From NCBI RefSeq assembly GCF_003466125.1, contig NZ_QSOC01000001.1:235632-299631 (forward strand): 64,000 nt of DNA, in the 5' to 3' direction. The position numbers and the translations under genes are program-made. Source of the DNA: Collinsella sp. TM10-22 (lineage in GTDB: Bacteria > Actinomycetota > Coriobacteriia > Coriobacteriales > Coriobacteriaceae). How positions within the stretch are numbered: the stretch's first letter is position 1; each line of letters starts with the position of its first letter. Under the pieces are notes generated by a model. It saw only the letters and a program-made list of their open reading frames with translations, searched no databases and had not been told where the DNA came from. Below, piece by piece: positions 1 to 8,236 of this stretch.

Positions 1-1481
1 AACTGGCGCCACCAGTCGCCCGGCATGCGGCCGATAAGCGAGCTCTTGCCGTGCACGACCTCGTCGTGGCTCAGCGGGCAAATGAAGTTCTCGGTAAAGG
101 CATACATGATGGAGAACGTGAGCAGGCCGTGGTTGCCGGGGCGCCACGGAAAATCGGTCTGCATGTAGTGCAGGGTGTCGTTCATCCAGCCCATGTCCCA
201 CTTGTAATGGAAGCCCAGGCCGCCGTCCTGCGGCGGATAGGTTACGAGCGGCCACGCGGTGGACTCCTCGGCCATCATCATCACGTCGGGGTAGTGTGCC
301 TCCACGGCGGAGTTGACCTGACGGATAAACGCGCTGGCGTCCAGGTCCTCCTCGGTACCGTACTTGTTGAACTTCTTTTGGCCGGGATCGTCAATGCCAA
401 AGTTGAGGTACAGCATGCTGGACACGCCGTCCATGCGAATGCCATCCACGTGGAAGTTCTCGACCCAATACAGCACGTTAGAGACCAGGAAGGAGCGGAC
501 CTCGCCACGGGCGAAGTCGAACTTATGCGTGCCCCAGTTGGGGTGAATCTCGTGCTCAAACAGCATGTGGCCGTTAAAGGTGGCAAGGCCGTGGGAGTCG
601 GCGCAAAAACCGCCGGGCACCCAGTCCATGATCACGCCAATGCCCGCCTCGTGGCACGCATCTATAAAGTGCATGAGCTGCTGCGGGTTGCCGTAGCGCG
701 ACGTGGCGGCGTAGTAACCGGTTGTCTGGTAGCCCCAGGAGCCATCGAAGGGATGCTCCATAAGCGGCATGACCTCGATATGCGTGTAGCCCATGTCGCG
801 CACGTAATCCACGAGCTCCACCGACAGGTCGTCGTAGGTGTAGAACTCACCGCGCTGCGCGGGGAAGGGATCCATGGGACCGGGGTAGTTGCCGTACTCA
901 TCGGGCTCGCCCTGCGGCGCGTCACCGTGGCGCTTCCACGAGCCAATATGCACCTCGTAGATGTTCAGCGGCTGCGACATGTGGTTGTGGCCGGCGCGGC
1001 GCTTGAGCCACGCGGCGTCGTTCCACTTATAGCCGTCGAGGGCCCACAGCACGCTTGCCGTTCCCGGAGGGCACTCGGCCTTAAAAGCGTACGGATCGGC
1101 CTTGTAGAGCTTCTCGCCCTCGTTGGTCTCGATAAGGTATTTATAGAGCTGGCCCTGCTCGGCGCCAGGAATAAAGCCTTCCCAAATGGTGCTCGTATGC
1201 ACGGGCACCAGCGGGTTGGCTTCCTCATCCCAGTCGTTAAATTCGCCAATGACATGGACTCTCTTTACGTCGGGCGCCCAAACGCAAAAGCGCCAGCCGC
1301 GCGTACGGTTCTGCGTGTCGGGGTGCGCGCCCATCTTTTCCCAGCTGCGCTCCCACGTACCGATGCCAAACAGATAGACATCGTCCTTAGAGAGCTCCGG
1401 TGCGTGCGGGGCGGCTTTACGGGTAGCGGGCTTTTTGGTTGCTGGCTTTAGCTTTGTATCGCTCACGTTTGATCCCATCAT
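1..1481 (-). CDS. glgB: 1,4-alpha-glucan branching enzyme, 3' end cut off by window edge
   Basis: GlgB makes the alpha-1,6 branches of glycogen in the cytosol. About 493 residues are visible and the C-terminus lies beyond position 1. After a Lys/Ala/Pro-rich leader comes a CBM48-like beta domain (VHVIGEFNDW near residue 80), then the GH13 barrel. The barrel shows DWVPGGF, the nucleophile motif DGIRMDG near residue 346, the acid/base motif MAEEST near 403, and SHDEVVHGK near 469. These are standard GlgB signatures, although DWVPGGF replaces the usual DWVPAHF. The ATG at 1481 is followed at once by a second ATG at 1478, and neither has a clear Shine-Dalgarno. A GTG at 1465 preceded by GGGAT is an alternative start. 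The gene is divergent from the HAD-thiN pair. Confidence 0.95.
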   Translation of the reverse strand, partial: MMGSNVSDTKLKPATKKPATRKAAPHAPELSKDDVYLFGIGTWERSWEKMGAHPDTQNRTRGWRFCVWAPDVKRVHVIGEFNDWDEEANPLVPVHTSTIWEGFIPGAEQGQLYKYLIETNEGEKLYKADPYAFKAECPPGTASVLWALDGYKWNDAAWLKRRAGHNHMSQPLNIYEVHIGSWKRHGDAPQGEPDEYGNYPGPMDPFPAQRGEFYTYDDLSVELVDYVRDMGYTHIEVMPLMEHPFDGSWGYQTTGYYAATSRYGNPQQLMHFIDACHEAGIGVIMDWVPGGFCADSHGLATFNGHMLFEHEIHPNWGTHKFDFARGEVRSFLVSNVLYWVENFHVDGIRMDGVSSMLYLNFGIDDPGQKKFNKYGTEEDLDASAFIRQVNSAVEAHYPDVMMMAEESTAWPLVTYPPQDGGLGFHYKWDMGWMNDTLHYMQTDFPWRPGNHGLLTFSIMYAFTENFICPLSHDEVVHGKSSLIGRMPGDWWRQ

Positions 1482-1702
1482 GACGCGGCAGCATGTTGCC
1501 TTGGTGACTAGATGCGAAAGGTCCAAGGCTGCACGAATCGAAGGGACGGCGATAGTTCTATGATTCATTCCACCTCGCGTGCTCGGTGGAACTTTCGGCA
1601 CGAAATACGATAACACCTGTTCGTTACTTTTATGGAGAAAAGTGGATTTGCGGCGATGTTTAATCGGCGAGCGCCATGTTTAGACCACTGACAGAATTGC
1701 AG
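1482..1702. other. Divergent intergenic region, glgB side
   Basis: No gene is visible. It holds a 7-bp inverted repeat, TTCCACC at 1568-1574 and GGTGGAA at 1585-1591, about 90 bp upstream of the glgB start, which could be an operator or a leader stem. I could not assign a convincing glgB promoter. Confidence 0.4.
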
Positions 1703-1790
1703 TGGTAAAACTCTTGACAGTTTTACCAATTAGGGTTTCAAGATTGTTAGTTTGACGTTTGGTAAAACGTTTTTAGCAGGTTGTTTACCA
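1703..1790. promoter_or_regulatory. Two inverted TGGTAAAAC repeats, probable operators
   Basis: TGGTAAAAC at 1703-1711 and GTTTTACCA at 1720-1728 are perfect 9-bp inverted arms. The 8-nt spacer contains TTGACA (1714-1719), which looks like a -35 box. A second pair follows: TGGTAAAAC at 1760-1768 and GTTTACCA at 1783-1790, one T shorter and with a 14-nt spacer. The two left arms are 57 bp apart. This looks like a double operator for the HAD-thiN genes and possibly for divergent glgB. The cognate regulator is unknown. Confidence 0.6.
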
Positions 1791-1812
1791 TTTGACATTG
1801 AAAGGTATGTTT

Positions 1813-2502
1813 ATGTCCCTGACCGCCGCTCACAATGTCGCTTTTATTTTCGATTGCGACGGCACACTGGTTAATAGCACCCCCGTTTGGGCCTATGCCC
1901 AGCCCGAGTTATTGCACCGCCACGGTGTTGACGTGACGGTCGACGATTTTGCCCAGTTTGAGCATTTGTCGCTCGAGGACGAGTGCCAGGCCTACCACGA
2001 CACCTGGGGCATTGGAGCGAATGGCGTGGGGCTATATCGCGAGCTGAGCAATATTCTGATTGATGGGTACTCCAAGGTGCCGCCGCGCGACGGCCTGCTT
2101 GCATTTTTGGAGCAGGCGAAGGCGGCCGGTATTGCCATGTGTGTTGCCACGTCCACGCCGGCCGAACTGGTGCAGTCTGCGCTCGCTGGTGCTGGGCTCG
2201 ATGCCTACATGGAGTTTGTGACCACCACGGGTGAGGCGGGACGGTCCAAGCAATTCCCTGACGTATACGAGCTGGCGCTGCGCCGCCTCGAGGAGCGCCA
2301 TGGGCGCAAGTTTGAGCGCGCATGGGTGTTTGAGGACGCCGTCTTTGGCCTAAAGAGTTCTGGCGCCGCCGGCTTTAAGCGTGTGGGCATCTATGACCCG
2401 CATGGCCGTATGGAGCGCGACGAGGTTCGCGACAACTGCGATATCTTTATTGATAGCTATGAGGACCTGGACCTGGCCCGCGTGCTTGCGTTTAAGGGAT
2501 AG
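1813..2502 (+). CDS. HAD-superfamily (subfamily IA) phosphatase or phosphoglucomutase-like protein
   Basis: A cytosolic HAD hydrolase of 229 residues. Motif I is DCDGT at residues 14-18 (nucleophile Asp and acid/base Asp), motif II is the Ser/Thr in CVATSTPAEL, a Lys in GRSKQFPD fits motif III, and motif IV is VFEDAVFGL. A helical cap sits between motifs I and II, as in beta-phosphoglucomutase and phosphoglycolate phosphatase relatives. I chose the ATG at 1813 because AAAGG lies 7 nt upstream; a TTG at 1792 and an ATG at 1807 are in frame but poorly spaced. It lies 9 bp before thiN, so the two are probably cotranscribed. A thiamine-phosphate substrate is a guess from that pairing; a sugar phosphate is equally possible. 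Confidence 0.85.
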   Translation: MSLTAAHNVAFIFDCDGTLVNSTPVWAYAQPELLHRHGVDVTVDDFAQFEHLSLEDECQAYHDTWGIGANGVGLYRELSNILIDGYSKVPPRDGLLAFLEQAKAAGIAMCVATSTPAELVQSALAGAGLDAYMEFVTTTGEAGRSKQFPDVYELALRRLEERHGRKFERAWVFEDAVFGLKSSGAAGFKRVGIYDPHGRMERDEVRDNCDIFIDSYEDLDLARVLAFKG

Positions 2503-2511
2503 GCGAGGGCT

Positions 2512-3153
2512 GTGGCTTGCAAGGTATTAGTTGTCTGCGGCTCGCCCGTGGTGGCGAGCGCTGATCTGTTGCGTAGGCTAGCAGGGGAGTGCGACCATGT
2601 TGTCGCCGTGGACCGCGGACTCGACGCGCTGCTGAGCGCCGGTCTGGGCTGCGACGTTTATGCGGGGGATGCCGACACGGTAAGCGATGAGGGACGCGCT
2701 CTGGTCGATGCAGCCGAGGACTTTGAAGTGGAGCGCCACGACCCCTACAAGGACTATACCGATCTGGCGCTGGCGCTTGATTCCGTCCGCTGTCGCTGGC
2801 CGGGTGCCGAGGTGGTTGCGACCTGCGCCACGGGCGGCCGCCCCGACATGGCGCTTTCCGTACTGGGCCTGCTCGCGGGCTACGATGACGGCCCAGTTTG
2901 GATTGCCGAGGACAAGGTGGTCGCCCGCATCCTTCGCGCAGGTGAGTCGTGGACCATCGAGGGCTTCGAGGATAAGACGTTCTCTATCATCGCTATAGCC
3001 CCTGGGACAGTGGTAAGCGAACACGGCCTAGAGTGGGAACTAGACCACAGCCCCTTGGGTTTGTTGGCCGACACGGGCATTAGTAACATAGTAAGAACCA
3101 CAGCCACCATAACCGTCCACCAAGGAGCCGCGATCGGATTCCTACTGCGGTAG
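2512..3153 (+). CDS. thiN: Thiamine pyrophosphokinase
   Basis: Transfers pyrophosphate from ATP to thiamine, giving thiamine diphosphate in the salvage route. The 213-residue length is normal. Family signatures seen are VDRGLDALL, GDADTVS (usually GDFDS), YKDYTDLALAL (the DK-TD metal/ATP motif), TGGRPDM (usually GGRLDH) and, near the C-terminus, ISNIV followed by a glycine-containing strand. The start is GTG with GCGAGGG just upstream. I saw no TPP riboswitch THI-box upstream, so control may instead come from the palindromic operators at 1703-1790. Confidence 0.88.
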   Translation: MACKVLVVCGSPVVASADLLRRLAGECDHVVAVDRGLDALLSAGLGCDVYAGDADTVSDEGRALVDAAEDFEVERHDPYKDYTDLALALDSVRCRWPGAEVVATCATGGRPDMALSVLGLLAGYDDGPVWIAEDKVVARILRAGESWTIEGFEDKTFSIIAIAPGTVVSEHGLEWELDHSPLGLLADTGISNIVRTTATITVHQGAAIGFLLR

Positions 3154-3231
3154 GGATTTTTGGGACTGGCCATAAAATTGCGCGCTGGCCGATGGCCAGG
3201 GTGAAATTTTAGGACCTGTCCCAAAAATCCC
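3153..3231. repeat. Long hairpin with GGGAC/GTCCC arms after thiN
   Basis: The arms at 3153-3166 and 3218-3231 (GGGATTTTTGGGAC and its exact complement) are 14-bp perfect inverted repeats about 50 bp apart. The interior holds a second partial stem (CTGGCC/GGCCAG). There is no T-run after the second arm, so it is not a classic terminator. The GGGAC core recurs in hairpins at 51558, 52299 and 54928, which suggests a dispersed REP-like family. Confidence 0.65.
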
Positions 3232-3263
3232 GTAAGTCACCCCAACAACCCGAAAAAAAGTCC

Positions 3264-3292
3264 TTGCATCCCCGCAAACATTCCCCTATAGT
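3264..3292 (+). promoter_or_regulatory. Promoter of the first tRNA-Ala gene
   Basis: TTGCAT (3264-3269), a 17-bp spacer and TATAGT (3287-3292), 13 bp before the tRNA. The same hexamers and spacing precede the second tRNA-Ala copy. Confidence 0.75.
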
Positions 3293-3305
3293 ACTACCTC
3301 GTCAC

Positions 3306-3381
3306 GGGGGCGTAGCTCAGCTGGGAGAGCGCTTGACTGGCAGTCAAGAGGTCAGGGGTTCGATCCCCCTCGTCTCCACCA
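3306..3381 (+). tRNA. tRNA-Ala (anticodon GGC), copy 1
   Basis: A full cloverleaf: acceptor GGGGGCG paired with CGTCTCC including the G3-U70 identity pair for alanine, D arm GCTC/GAGC, anticodon loop CTGGCAG (anticodon GGC, reads GCC), and T arm AGGGG-TTCGATC-CCCCT. CCA is encoded at 3379-3381. The sequence is identical to the copy at 28998. Confidence 0.97.
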
Positions 3382-3391
3382 TCGTGAATGT

Positions 3392-3422
3392 AAAGGCCTT
3401 CGGAATTCCGAAGGCCTTTTTT
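3392..3422 (+). terminator. Rho-independent terminator after tRNA-Ala
   Basis: AAAGGCCTTCGG and CCGAAGGCCTTT form a stem around AATT, followed by a run of T. Confidence 0.85.
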
Positions 3423-3829
3423 CATGCCAAAATACCTCGCGCCACAAACCCCAACTACGCCAACAAAAAGTTGCACAATTTATTTCCCATGTCTGTACAT
3501 AGTTTGTTAGCCAAACGCAATTACCAGTGTAGCTCGCTGCTCCAGTTGGGCTTCAGGAACGCTCCCAATTATTGCCAACGCCCCAATAACCTGCACCAAC
3601 GTGAACAACATCCCAAAACAACCCCCTTAAGCACGCTAAATGAACGATATGTTGTCCACCACAAGCCAAATCAGTTTCGCTACCAGCTTGTGCTAGGATA
3701 CCTAACGTAACATGAGTTCAACTGTGCTCTCGGCTTCAGTAAGCCACAAAGCGCAGGGTCGATCAGCATCCGGCCGTAACGGCGGTGTTAGAAAAACCAC
3801 GAGCTCCAATATCGATTGCCATGCACGTT
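3423..3829. other. Non-coding spacer upstream of the capsule promoter
   Basis: About 400 bp of AT-richer sequence. Short open frames are present but lack ribosome binding sites and recognisable proteins. I see no RNA gene or repeat in it. Confidence 0.4.
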
Positions 3830-3858
3830 TTGCACTTGCTTTTGCGTCTATTTATAAG
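3830..3858 (+). promoter_or_regulatory. Probable promoter of the capsule operon
   Basis: TTGCAC (3830-3835), a spacer of exactly 17 bp and TATAAG (3853-3858). Transcription would begin near 3865 and give a leader of about 300 nt before loaP. Confidence 0.6.
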
Positions 3859-3905
3859 TTCGCATTAGAAGGTGCAATAAGTTGTTGCGGCAAACCACAG
3901 CAGTC

Positions 3906-3971
3906 CTTCAGCTGTTTGCGTGCGGTCCAGTTTTGTACCTGCTTGACTGGTTCGCACGCAGCCAGCTGGAG
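3906..3971 (+). promoter_or_regulatory. Long leader hairpin, candidate LoaP recognition element
   Basis: Bases 3906-3931 pair with 3946-3971 around a 14-nt loop (3932-3945). The 26-position stem includes a few G-T wobbles and two mismatches. The inner part is 3917-3931 with 3946-3960, and the outer part is CAGCTG with CAGCTG. No T-run follows, so it is not a simple terminator. It lies in the leader between the promoter at 3830 and loaP at 4167. LoaP-type antiterminators are known to act through an RNA stem-loop in the 5' leader, so this is the obvious candidate site. Confidence 0.6.
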
Positions 3972-4166
3972 ATGCGGTCATTTTGCGATACACGTCCGCG
4001 TCTCTAGCAACTGCATATGTACATACCGTTCACGGTGGGGCAGAGCCACGTGCTTGTCTGACTGGGCTCAGGGTTTGAATATGGAGCGCCTTCGCGCACA
4101 AGCGCCCTGGCGTAGCCATACCCAAACCCCGTGAGCCACACGTAAGACAGCAAGGGGGTGGTGCTC

Positions 4167-4712
4167 GTGTGGTATGTGATTCAGGTCATTAACGGTCGCG
4201 AAGACGTAATGCGCGAGCGCATTGAGCGCATGGTGCCGGCTGGCGCCATGCAGGAGCTCTTTTATCCCCAATTTCAAACCGAGATCAAAGTACACGGCGA
4301 ATGGGCCAATACGACCAAGCCGCTCTTTCCCGGTTATCTTATCTGCGATACGGCAGATCCCCGCACCGTGCAACAGTATCTGCTGCGCATGGACGACTTT
4401 GCCCGGGTACTTGCCCAGGACGGTCAATTTGTGCCGCTGGCAAAAGAAGAGGTCCAGCTTATTGGCGGCTTTACGCATAGGGGAGACCGCGTAGTGCCCA
4501 TGAGCGAAGCCTTAAAAGACGGCGACCAGGTCGTAGTGACGGCAGGTCCTCTGCTGGGCCACGAAGGCCTTATCAAAACCATTAATAGACGCAAGAGCAC
4601 TGCTTATCTGGAGCTCGATCTGTGCGGCCGACGCGTAACCACCCGCGTTGGTCTCGCCGTGCTTTCAAGCGAGCAGCGCGTCATGCGAAACCTTAAAAAA
4701 GCGATCGCTTAG
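4167..4712 (+). CDS. loaP: LoaP-type NusG-family transcription antiterminator
   Basis: A specialised NusG paralogue of 181 residues that promotes read-through of long operons, here the polysaccharide cluster. The N-terminal NGN domain begins with the family-typical WYVIQV, and the C-terminal KOW region shows GDQVVVTAGPLLGHEG followed by IKTINRRKSTAYLEL. The conserved GPLxGxEG plus basic KOW loop is characteristic of LoaP rather than general NusG. I chose the GTG at 4167 because AAGGGG (4152-4157) is 9 nt upstream and the product then starts WYVIQV; a GTG at 4158 overlaps that Shine-Dalgarno. It is the first gene of the locus, behind a 300-nt leader with a strong hairpin. Confidence 0.88.
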   Translation: MWYVIQVINGREDVMRERIERMVPAGAMQELFYPQFQTEIKVHGEWANTTKPLFPGYLICDTADPRTVQQYLLRMDDFARVLAQDGQFVPLAKEEVQLIGGFTHRGDRVVPMSEALKDGDQVVVTAGPLLGHEGLIKTINRRKSTAYLELDLCGRRVTTRVGLAVLSSEQRVMRNLKKAIA

Positions 4713-4779
4713 CTGCTGGCGACTGCATAACGGAACAGGGAGGACCCTTGGGGGCGGGGACGTAGGTTTGAAGGAATTT

Positions 4780-5481
4780 GTGACAGATAAAACTGAATAT
4801 AGCTGTGCCACAACTGTTGGAGCGAAGCCAGTTGCTTTGGAGATTAAGCCGAGCGGTACGTTGGCCTATCGATTTCTAAAACGACTATTCGATTTTGTAT
4901 TTAGCCTTTGCGTAAGCGCTTTACTCTTTATCCCCATTGCGGTTGTGTGCGCGTTCATCTGTCTTGAGTCTTCTGGCAGTCCTGTTTACGCGCAAGAGCG
5001 TGTGGGCAAAGGCGGAAGGACCATTAAGATTCTAAAGCTCCGCAGCATGGTCGCCGACGCCGGCAACGTGCAGAAGTATCTGAGTCCTGAGCAGCTGCAT
5101 CAGTGGGAAGTCGAGCGTAAGGTCGATGATGACCCTCGTATCACCAAAGTCGGCCAGTTCATTCGCAAGTGCTCGATCGACGAAATGCCGCAGTTTCTTA
5201 ACGTGTTGAACGGCGACCTTTCCGTCATTGGCCCGCGCCCCATTACGAGAGACGAACTTGATCAGCACTTTTCCGATGAGGAAAAGGCTGAGCTGCTCTC
5301 GGTTCAGCCCGGTATCACTGGTTTATGGCAAGCGACTGAACGAAACGAAGCGACTTTTGAGAGTGGCCTTCGTCAACAAATCGAACTCCATTACGTGAAG
5401 AATCGCTGTCTGCGTATGGATTGGAAATGCTTTACCGGCACTTTTGGTGCGATGTTTGGTAAGAGGAAAACGGGTAGATAA
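4780..5481 (+). CDS. Priming undecaprenyl-phosphate sugar phosphotransferase
   Basis: A membrane enzyme of 233 residues that starts repeat-unit synthesis by moving a sugar-1-phosphate onto undecaprenyl phosphate. It is the short single-domain type: one hydrophobic segment (LCVSALLFIPIAVVCAFICL), then the cytosolic catalytic core with YAQERVGKGG, KILKLRSM, DPRITKVGQFIRK, the catalytic Asp-Glu region SIDEMPQFLNVL, SVIGPRP and PGITGLWQ. The GTG at 4780 follows AAGGA with 4-nt spacing; a TTG at 4768 is an alternative. Which sugar it carries cannot be read from the sequence. It abuts the next glycosyltransferase. Confidence 0.9.
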   Translation: MTDKTEYSCATTVGAKPVALEIKPSGTLAYRFLKRLFDFVFSLCVSALLFIPIAVVCAFICLESSGSPVYAQERVGKGGRTIKILKLRSMVADAGNVQKYLSPEQLHQWEVERKVDDDPRITKVGQFIRKCSIDEMPQFLNVLNGDLSVIGPRPITRDELDQHFSDEEKAELLSVQPGITGLWQATERNEATFESGLRQQIELHYVKNRCLRMDWKCFTGTFGAMFGKRKTGR

Positions 5482-6579
5482 ATGAAGGCTTTGCTTATAT
5501 CCTTTTCAGAACTCCCCACGCTACAACGTCATTTGTATGTTCTAAGCGCAGGGTTGGCTAAACTTGGTATCGAAACAACCACGCTCGGTTCGAACAATCT
5601 TAAGATTGATGCCAAGCTTCAATCAAACAACATTTTGATTCGAACCCCATCGTCTCCTAAGCCCAGTCCCCAGTCTTTGTTTGCGATGAACAGGGAACTA
5701 AATAAAATTGCCCAAATGGCCATTGAAATAGAGCCAGACGTTATTCACTTTATAAATAAGCATACGTGGAACTACTTTCTAATTCGGATGCTTAAGAAAA
5801 AGTTGCCCCAAACCAAATTGATTCATACATTTCACGATCCAGTTGGACATGAAGGGGATTCCGTTCAGAAGGGTGTCGTTTTATACCACAAACTTGTCGA
5901 AAGACTTCTTGACGCGATTGTGGTGCATTCCGATATCGCAAAGGACCAAACACTAAAAGCGCTCAAACCAAAGTGTCCTGTTTTTCAGGTTCCCTTGGGT
6001 GAAAAACCTTGGAAACCGTTTAACTCTGTGCCGTTTGGTAGCAAAGAAGTTTTGATTTTCGGACGTCTGAATCCTTACAAGGGACTTAATCATTATCCGA
6101 AGATTCTCGACGAGTTATATAACCTTGACCCTGGCATTCACGTGACGATTGCTGGAAAGGCATCTGATGGAATCGAATCGAACCTATTAGCTGAAATCAG
6201 CTCTAAGCCTAATTGCACGCTGGTTAACCGTTTTATTGAAGATAACGATATAGACGGCTATTTCGAGCGTGCTGACATAGTGCTTGTGCCCTATACCTCC
6301 ATCACTCAGTCGGGTGTAATCCTTGATGCCTACAGCAGGTCTCGCCCTGTGGTCGCTTTCGATATTCCCGGCATGGCGCAATATGTACCTGAGCCCGAAA
6401 ACCTAGTTCGAGCATTCGACTGCGTGGCATTTTCTCGCCGCGTTGCCGAACTGCTTTCTGACGGTGCTTCTTGTGAGCAGGCGGCATTGAGCGCATGGAA
6501 CTATGGAAAGAGCCGTTTCTCGCCTTCGAAGATGGCTGAAGCGACAAAAAATGTCTACTCGGAGATAACTGACTTCTAA
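5482..6579 (+). CDS. Glycosyltransferase family 4 protein
   Basis: 365 residues with a GT-B layout. The C-terminal nucleotide-sugar half has FGRLNPYKGL, a VTIAGK strand and the conserved acidic loop region ADIVLVPYTSITQSG, followed by GVILDAYSRSRPVVAF. It would add one sugar of the repeat unit at the cytosolic membrane face. Donor and acceptor are unknown. It begins one base after the priming transferase stop and overlaps hddA by one base, so translation is coupled. It is clearly more AT-rich than the heptose genes that follow. Confidence 0.85.
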   Translation: MKALLISFSELPTLQRHLYVLSAGLAKLGIETTTLGSNNLKIDAKLQSNNILIRTPSSPKPSPQSLFAMNRELNKIAQMAIEIEPDVIHFINKHTWNYFLIRMLKKKLPQTKLIHTFHDPVGHEGDSVQKGVVLYHKLVERLLDAIVVHSDIAKDQTLKALKPKCPVFQVPLGEKPWKPFNSVPFGSKEVLIFGRLNPYKGLNHYPKILDELYNLDPGIHVTIAGKASDGIESNLLAEISSKPNCTLVNRFIEDNDIDGYFERADIVLVPYTSITQSGVILDAYSRSRPVVAFDIPGMAQYVPEPENLVRAFDCVAFSRRVAELLSDGASCEQAALSAWNYGKSRFSPSKMAEATKNVYSEITDF

Positions 6580-7580
6580 TGATCATCACTCGCACACCAT
6601 TTCGTATGTCGTTCTTCGGCGGCGGCACCGACATGCCCGAGTTCTTCAACGAGCACGGCGGCTCGGTCATCTCGACCACGTTCGACAAGTACTGCTACGT
6701 CACGGCACGCCACCTGCCGCGCTTCTTCGATTACTCCACTGAGCTCGTCTACTCCAGGATTGAGCGCGTCTCCGACCCCTCCGAGCTCGAGCACCCCGCC
6801 GTTCGCAACGCCATGCAGATGCTCGACATGCGTGAGATGCGCATCGCCTACGAAGCGGACCTTCCCGCCCGGTCGGGCCTTGGCACCTCCTCGTCCTTCG
6901 CCGTTGGCATGCTCAACGCCTTCCACTGCATGAAGGGCACCTACGCCTCCAAGGACCGCCTGGCCAGGGAGGCGATAAAGCTGGAGCGGGAGCTGTGCGC
7001 CGAGGCCGGCGGCTGGCAGGACCAGATCGCCGCGGCGTTCGGCGGCCTCAATCGCATCGACTTTGCCGACGGTGACTTCTCGGTCCGCCCGATCGTCATC
7101 TCGCCTGAGCGCAAGCGCGAGCTCAACTCCAACCTTATGATGTTCTTCACCGGCTTCACCCGCTTCTCCTCGGACATGCAGAAGGCCAACCGCGTGGTCG
7201 ACAAGACCGCCCAGCTCAAGGAGATGCTGGCGCTGGTCGACGTGGCCGAGGGCGTGCTCACCGACAAGTCAGCGGACCTCTCCGAGTTCGGTCGCCTGCT
7301 CGACACCACCTGGCGCCTCAAGCGCGGCACCGGATCGCAGGTCTCCACTGGCTCCATCGACGCCCTGTACGAGCGCGGCCTCAAGGCCGGCGCACCGGGC
7401 GGCAAGCTGCTGGGCGCCGGCGGGGGAGGGTTCCTCGTCTTCTACGTCGAGCCCGACGTGCAGGATTCCGTGCGAAACGCCATGTCCGACCTGCTCTACA
7501 TACCGTTCGAGTTCGAGGACGGCGGCACCTCCGTCGTCTACTACGGGCCCGAGGACTACGACCTGGAGGGATCCCGCTAA
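6579..7580 (+). CDS. hddA: D-glycero-D-manno-heptose 7-phosphate kinase (GHMP family)
   Basis: 333 residues. HddA phosphorylates C1 of D-glycero-D-manno-heptose 7-phosphate, giving the alpha-1,7-bisphosphate of the GDP-heptose route. Signatures are the N-terminal RTPFRMSFFGGGTD, the GHMP ATP loop PARSGLGTSSSFAVG near residue 96, and the C-terminal GAPGGKLLGAGGGGF. Assignment to heptose rather than another sugar rests on the HddA-like N-terminus and the adjacent gmhA and hddC-gmhB. Overlaps of one base on both sides indicate one operon. It is very GC-rich compared with the gene before it. Confidence 0.88.
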   Translation: MIITRTPFRMSFFGGGTDMPEFFNEHGGSVISTTFDKYCYVTARHLPRFFDYSTELVYSRIERVSDPSELEHPAVRNAMQMLDMREMRIAYEADLPARSGLGTSSSFAVGMLNAFHCMKGTYASKDRLAREAIKLERELCAEAGGWQDQIAAAFGGLNRIDFADGDFSVRPIVISPERKRELNSNLMMFFTGFTRFSSDMQKANRVVDKTAQLKEMLALVDVAEGVLTDKSADLSEFGRLLDTTWRLKRGTGSQVSTGSIDALYERGLKAGAPGGKLLGAGGGGFLVFYVEPDVQDSVRNAMSDLLYIPFEFEDGGTSVVYYGPEDYDLEGSR

Positions 7581-8236
7581 TGGATACCAAGTGCCCCCAG
7601 ACGGGCGACGAGTGCCTGTCCACCTTCTTCGGCAACTACCCCGAGATGCTTGCCTGCGAGGCGGAGGTCCGCGCGGCCCGCGACCTGATCGCCGAATCCT
7701 TCCGCGAGGGCAATAAGCTGCTCGTCTGCGGCAACGGCGGCTCCGCCGCCGACTCCGAGCACACGGTCGGCGAGCTCATGAAGAGCTTCCGCTTCAAGCG
7801 CCCCGTCGACGGGGCCTTCTCCGAGGCCTACCGCGAGGCCAACGGCTCCGAGGCCCCCTCATGGCTCGAGGGGTCGCTTCCCGCCATCTCGCTCGTCTCG
7901 CAGACGGCGCTCTCCACCGCGTTCGGCAACGACGAGGCGGCCGTGGGCGTCTTCGCCCAGCAGGTCTACGGCTACGGCGAGCCCGGCGACGTGCTTCTCG
8001 CCATCTCGACGTCGGGCAACTCCGCCAACGTCGTGGAGGCCGCCAAGGTCGCCCGCGCCAAGGGCATGCGCGTGCTCTCGCTGACCGGCTCCAAAGAGTC
8101 CAAGCTCACCGGCCTCTCGGACGTCTGCGTCCGCGTGCCCCGCGACGAGGTGTTCCGCGTCCAGGAGCTGCACCTGCCCACCTACCATGTCCTCTGCGCC
8201 GCGGTGGAGGCCGACATGTTCGGGGGTGCGGAGTAG
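7580..8236 (+). CDS. gmhA: Phosphoheptose isomerase (SIS domain)
   Basis: 218 residues. Converts sedoheptulose 7-phosphate to D-glycero-D-manno-heptose 7-phosphate, the first step of nucleotide-heptose synthesis. The SIS fold shows CGNGGSAADSEHTVGEL and AISTSGNSANVVEAA, with a catalytic-type His in LHLPTYHVLCAAVE. An insert near residues 75-95 (VDGAFSEAYREANGSEAP) resembles that of GmhA-like proteins from GDP-heptose clusters. It sits between hddA and the hddC-gmhB fusion with 0-1 base spacing. Confidence 0.88.
   Translation: MDTKCPQTGDECLSTFFGNYPEMLACEAEVRAARDLIAESFREGNKLLVCGNGGSAADSEHTVGELMKSFRFKRPVDGAFSEAYREANGSEAPSWLEGSLPAISLVSQTALSTAFGNDEAAVGVFAQQVYGYGEPGDVLLAISTSGNSANVVEAAKVARAKGMRVLSLTGSKESKLTGLSDVCVRVPRDEVFRVQELHLPTYHVLCAAVEADMFGGAE

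Noticed and set aside
51..1451. Long plus-strand open frame opposite glgB
   Set aside because: Antisense mirror of a clear GH13 coding frame; no ribosome binding site or family resemblance.
1482..2512. TPP riboswitch for thiN
   Set aside because: No THI-box sequence or matching stems were seen in the leader; palindromic DNA sites explain the region better.
3712..4134. Plus-strand frame of 140 codons upstream of loaP
   Set aside because: No Shine-Dalgarno, Cys/Ser-rich random look, and it spans the promoter and the leader hairpin.
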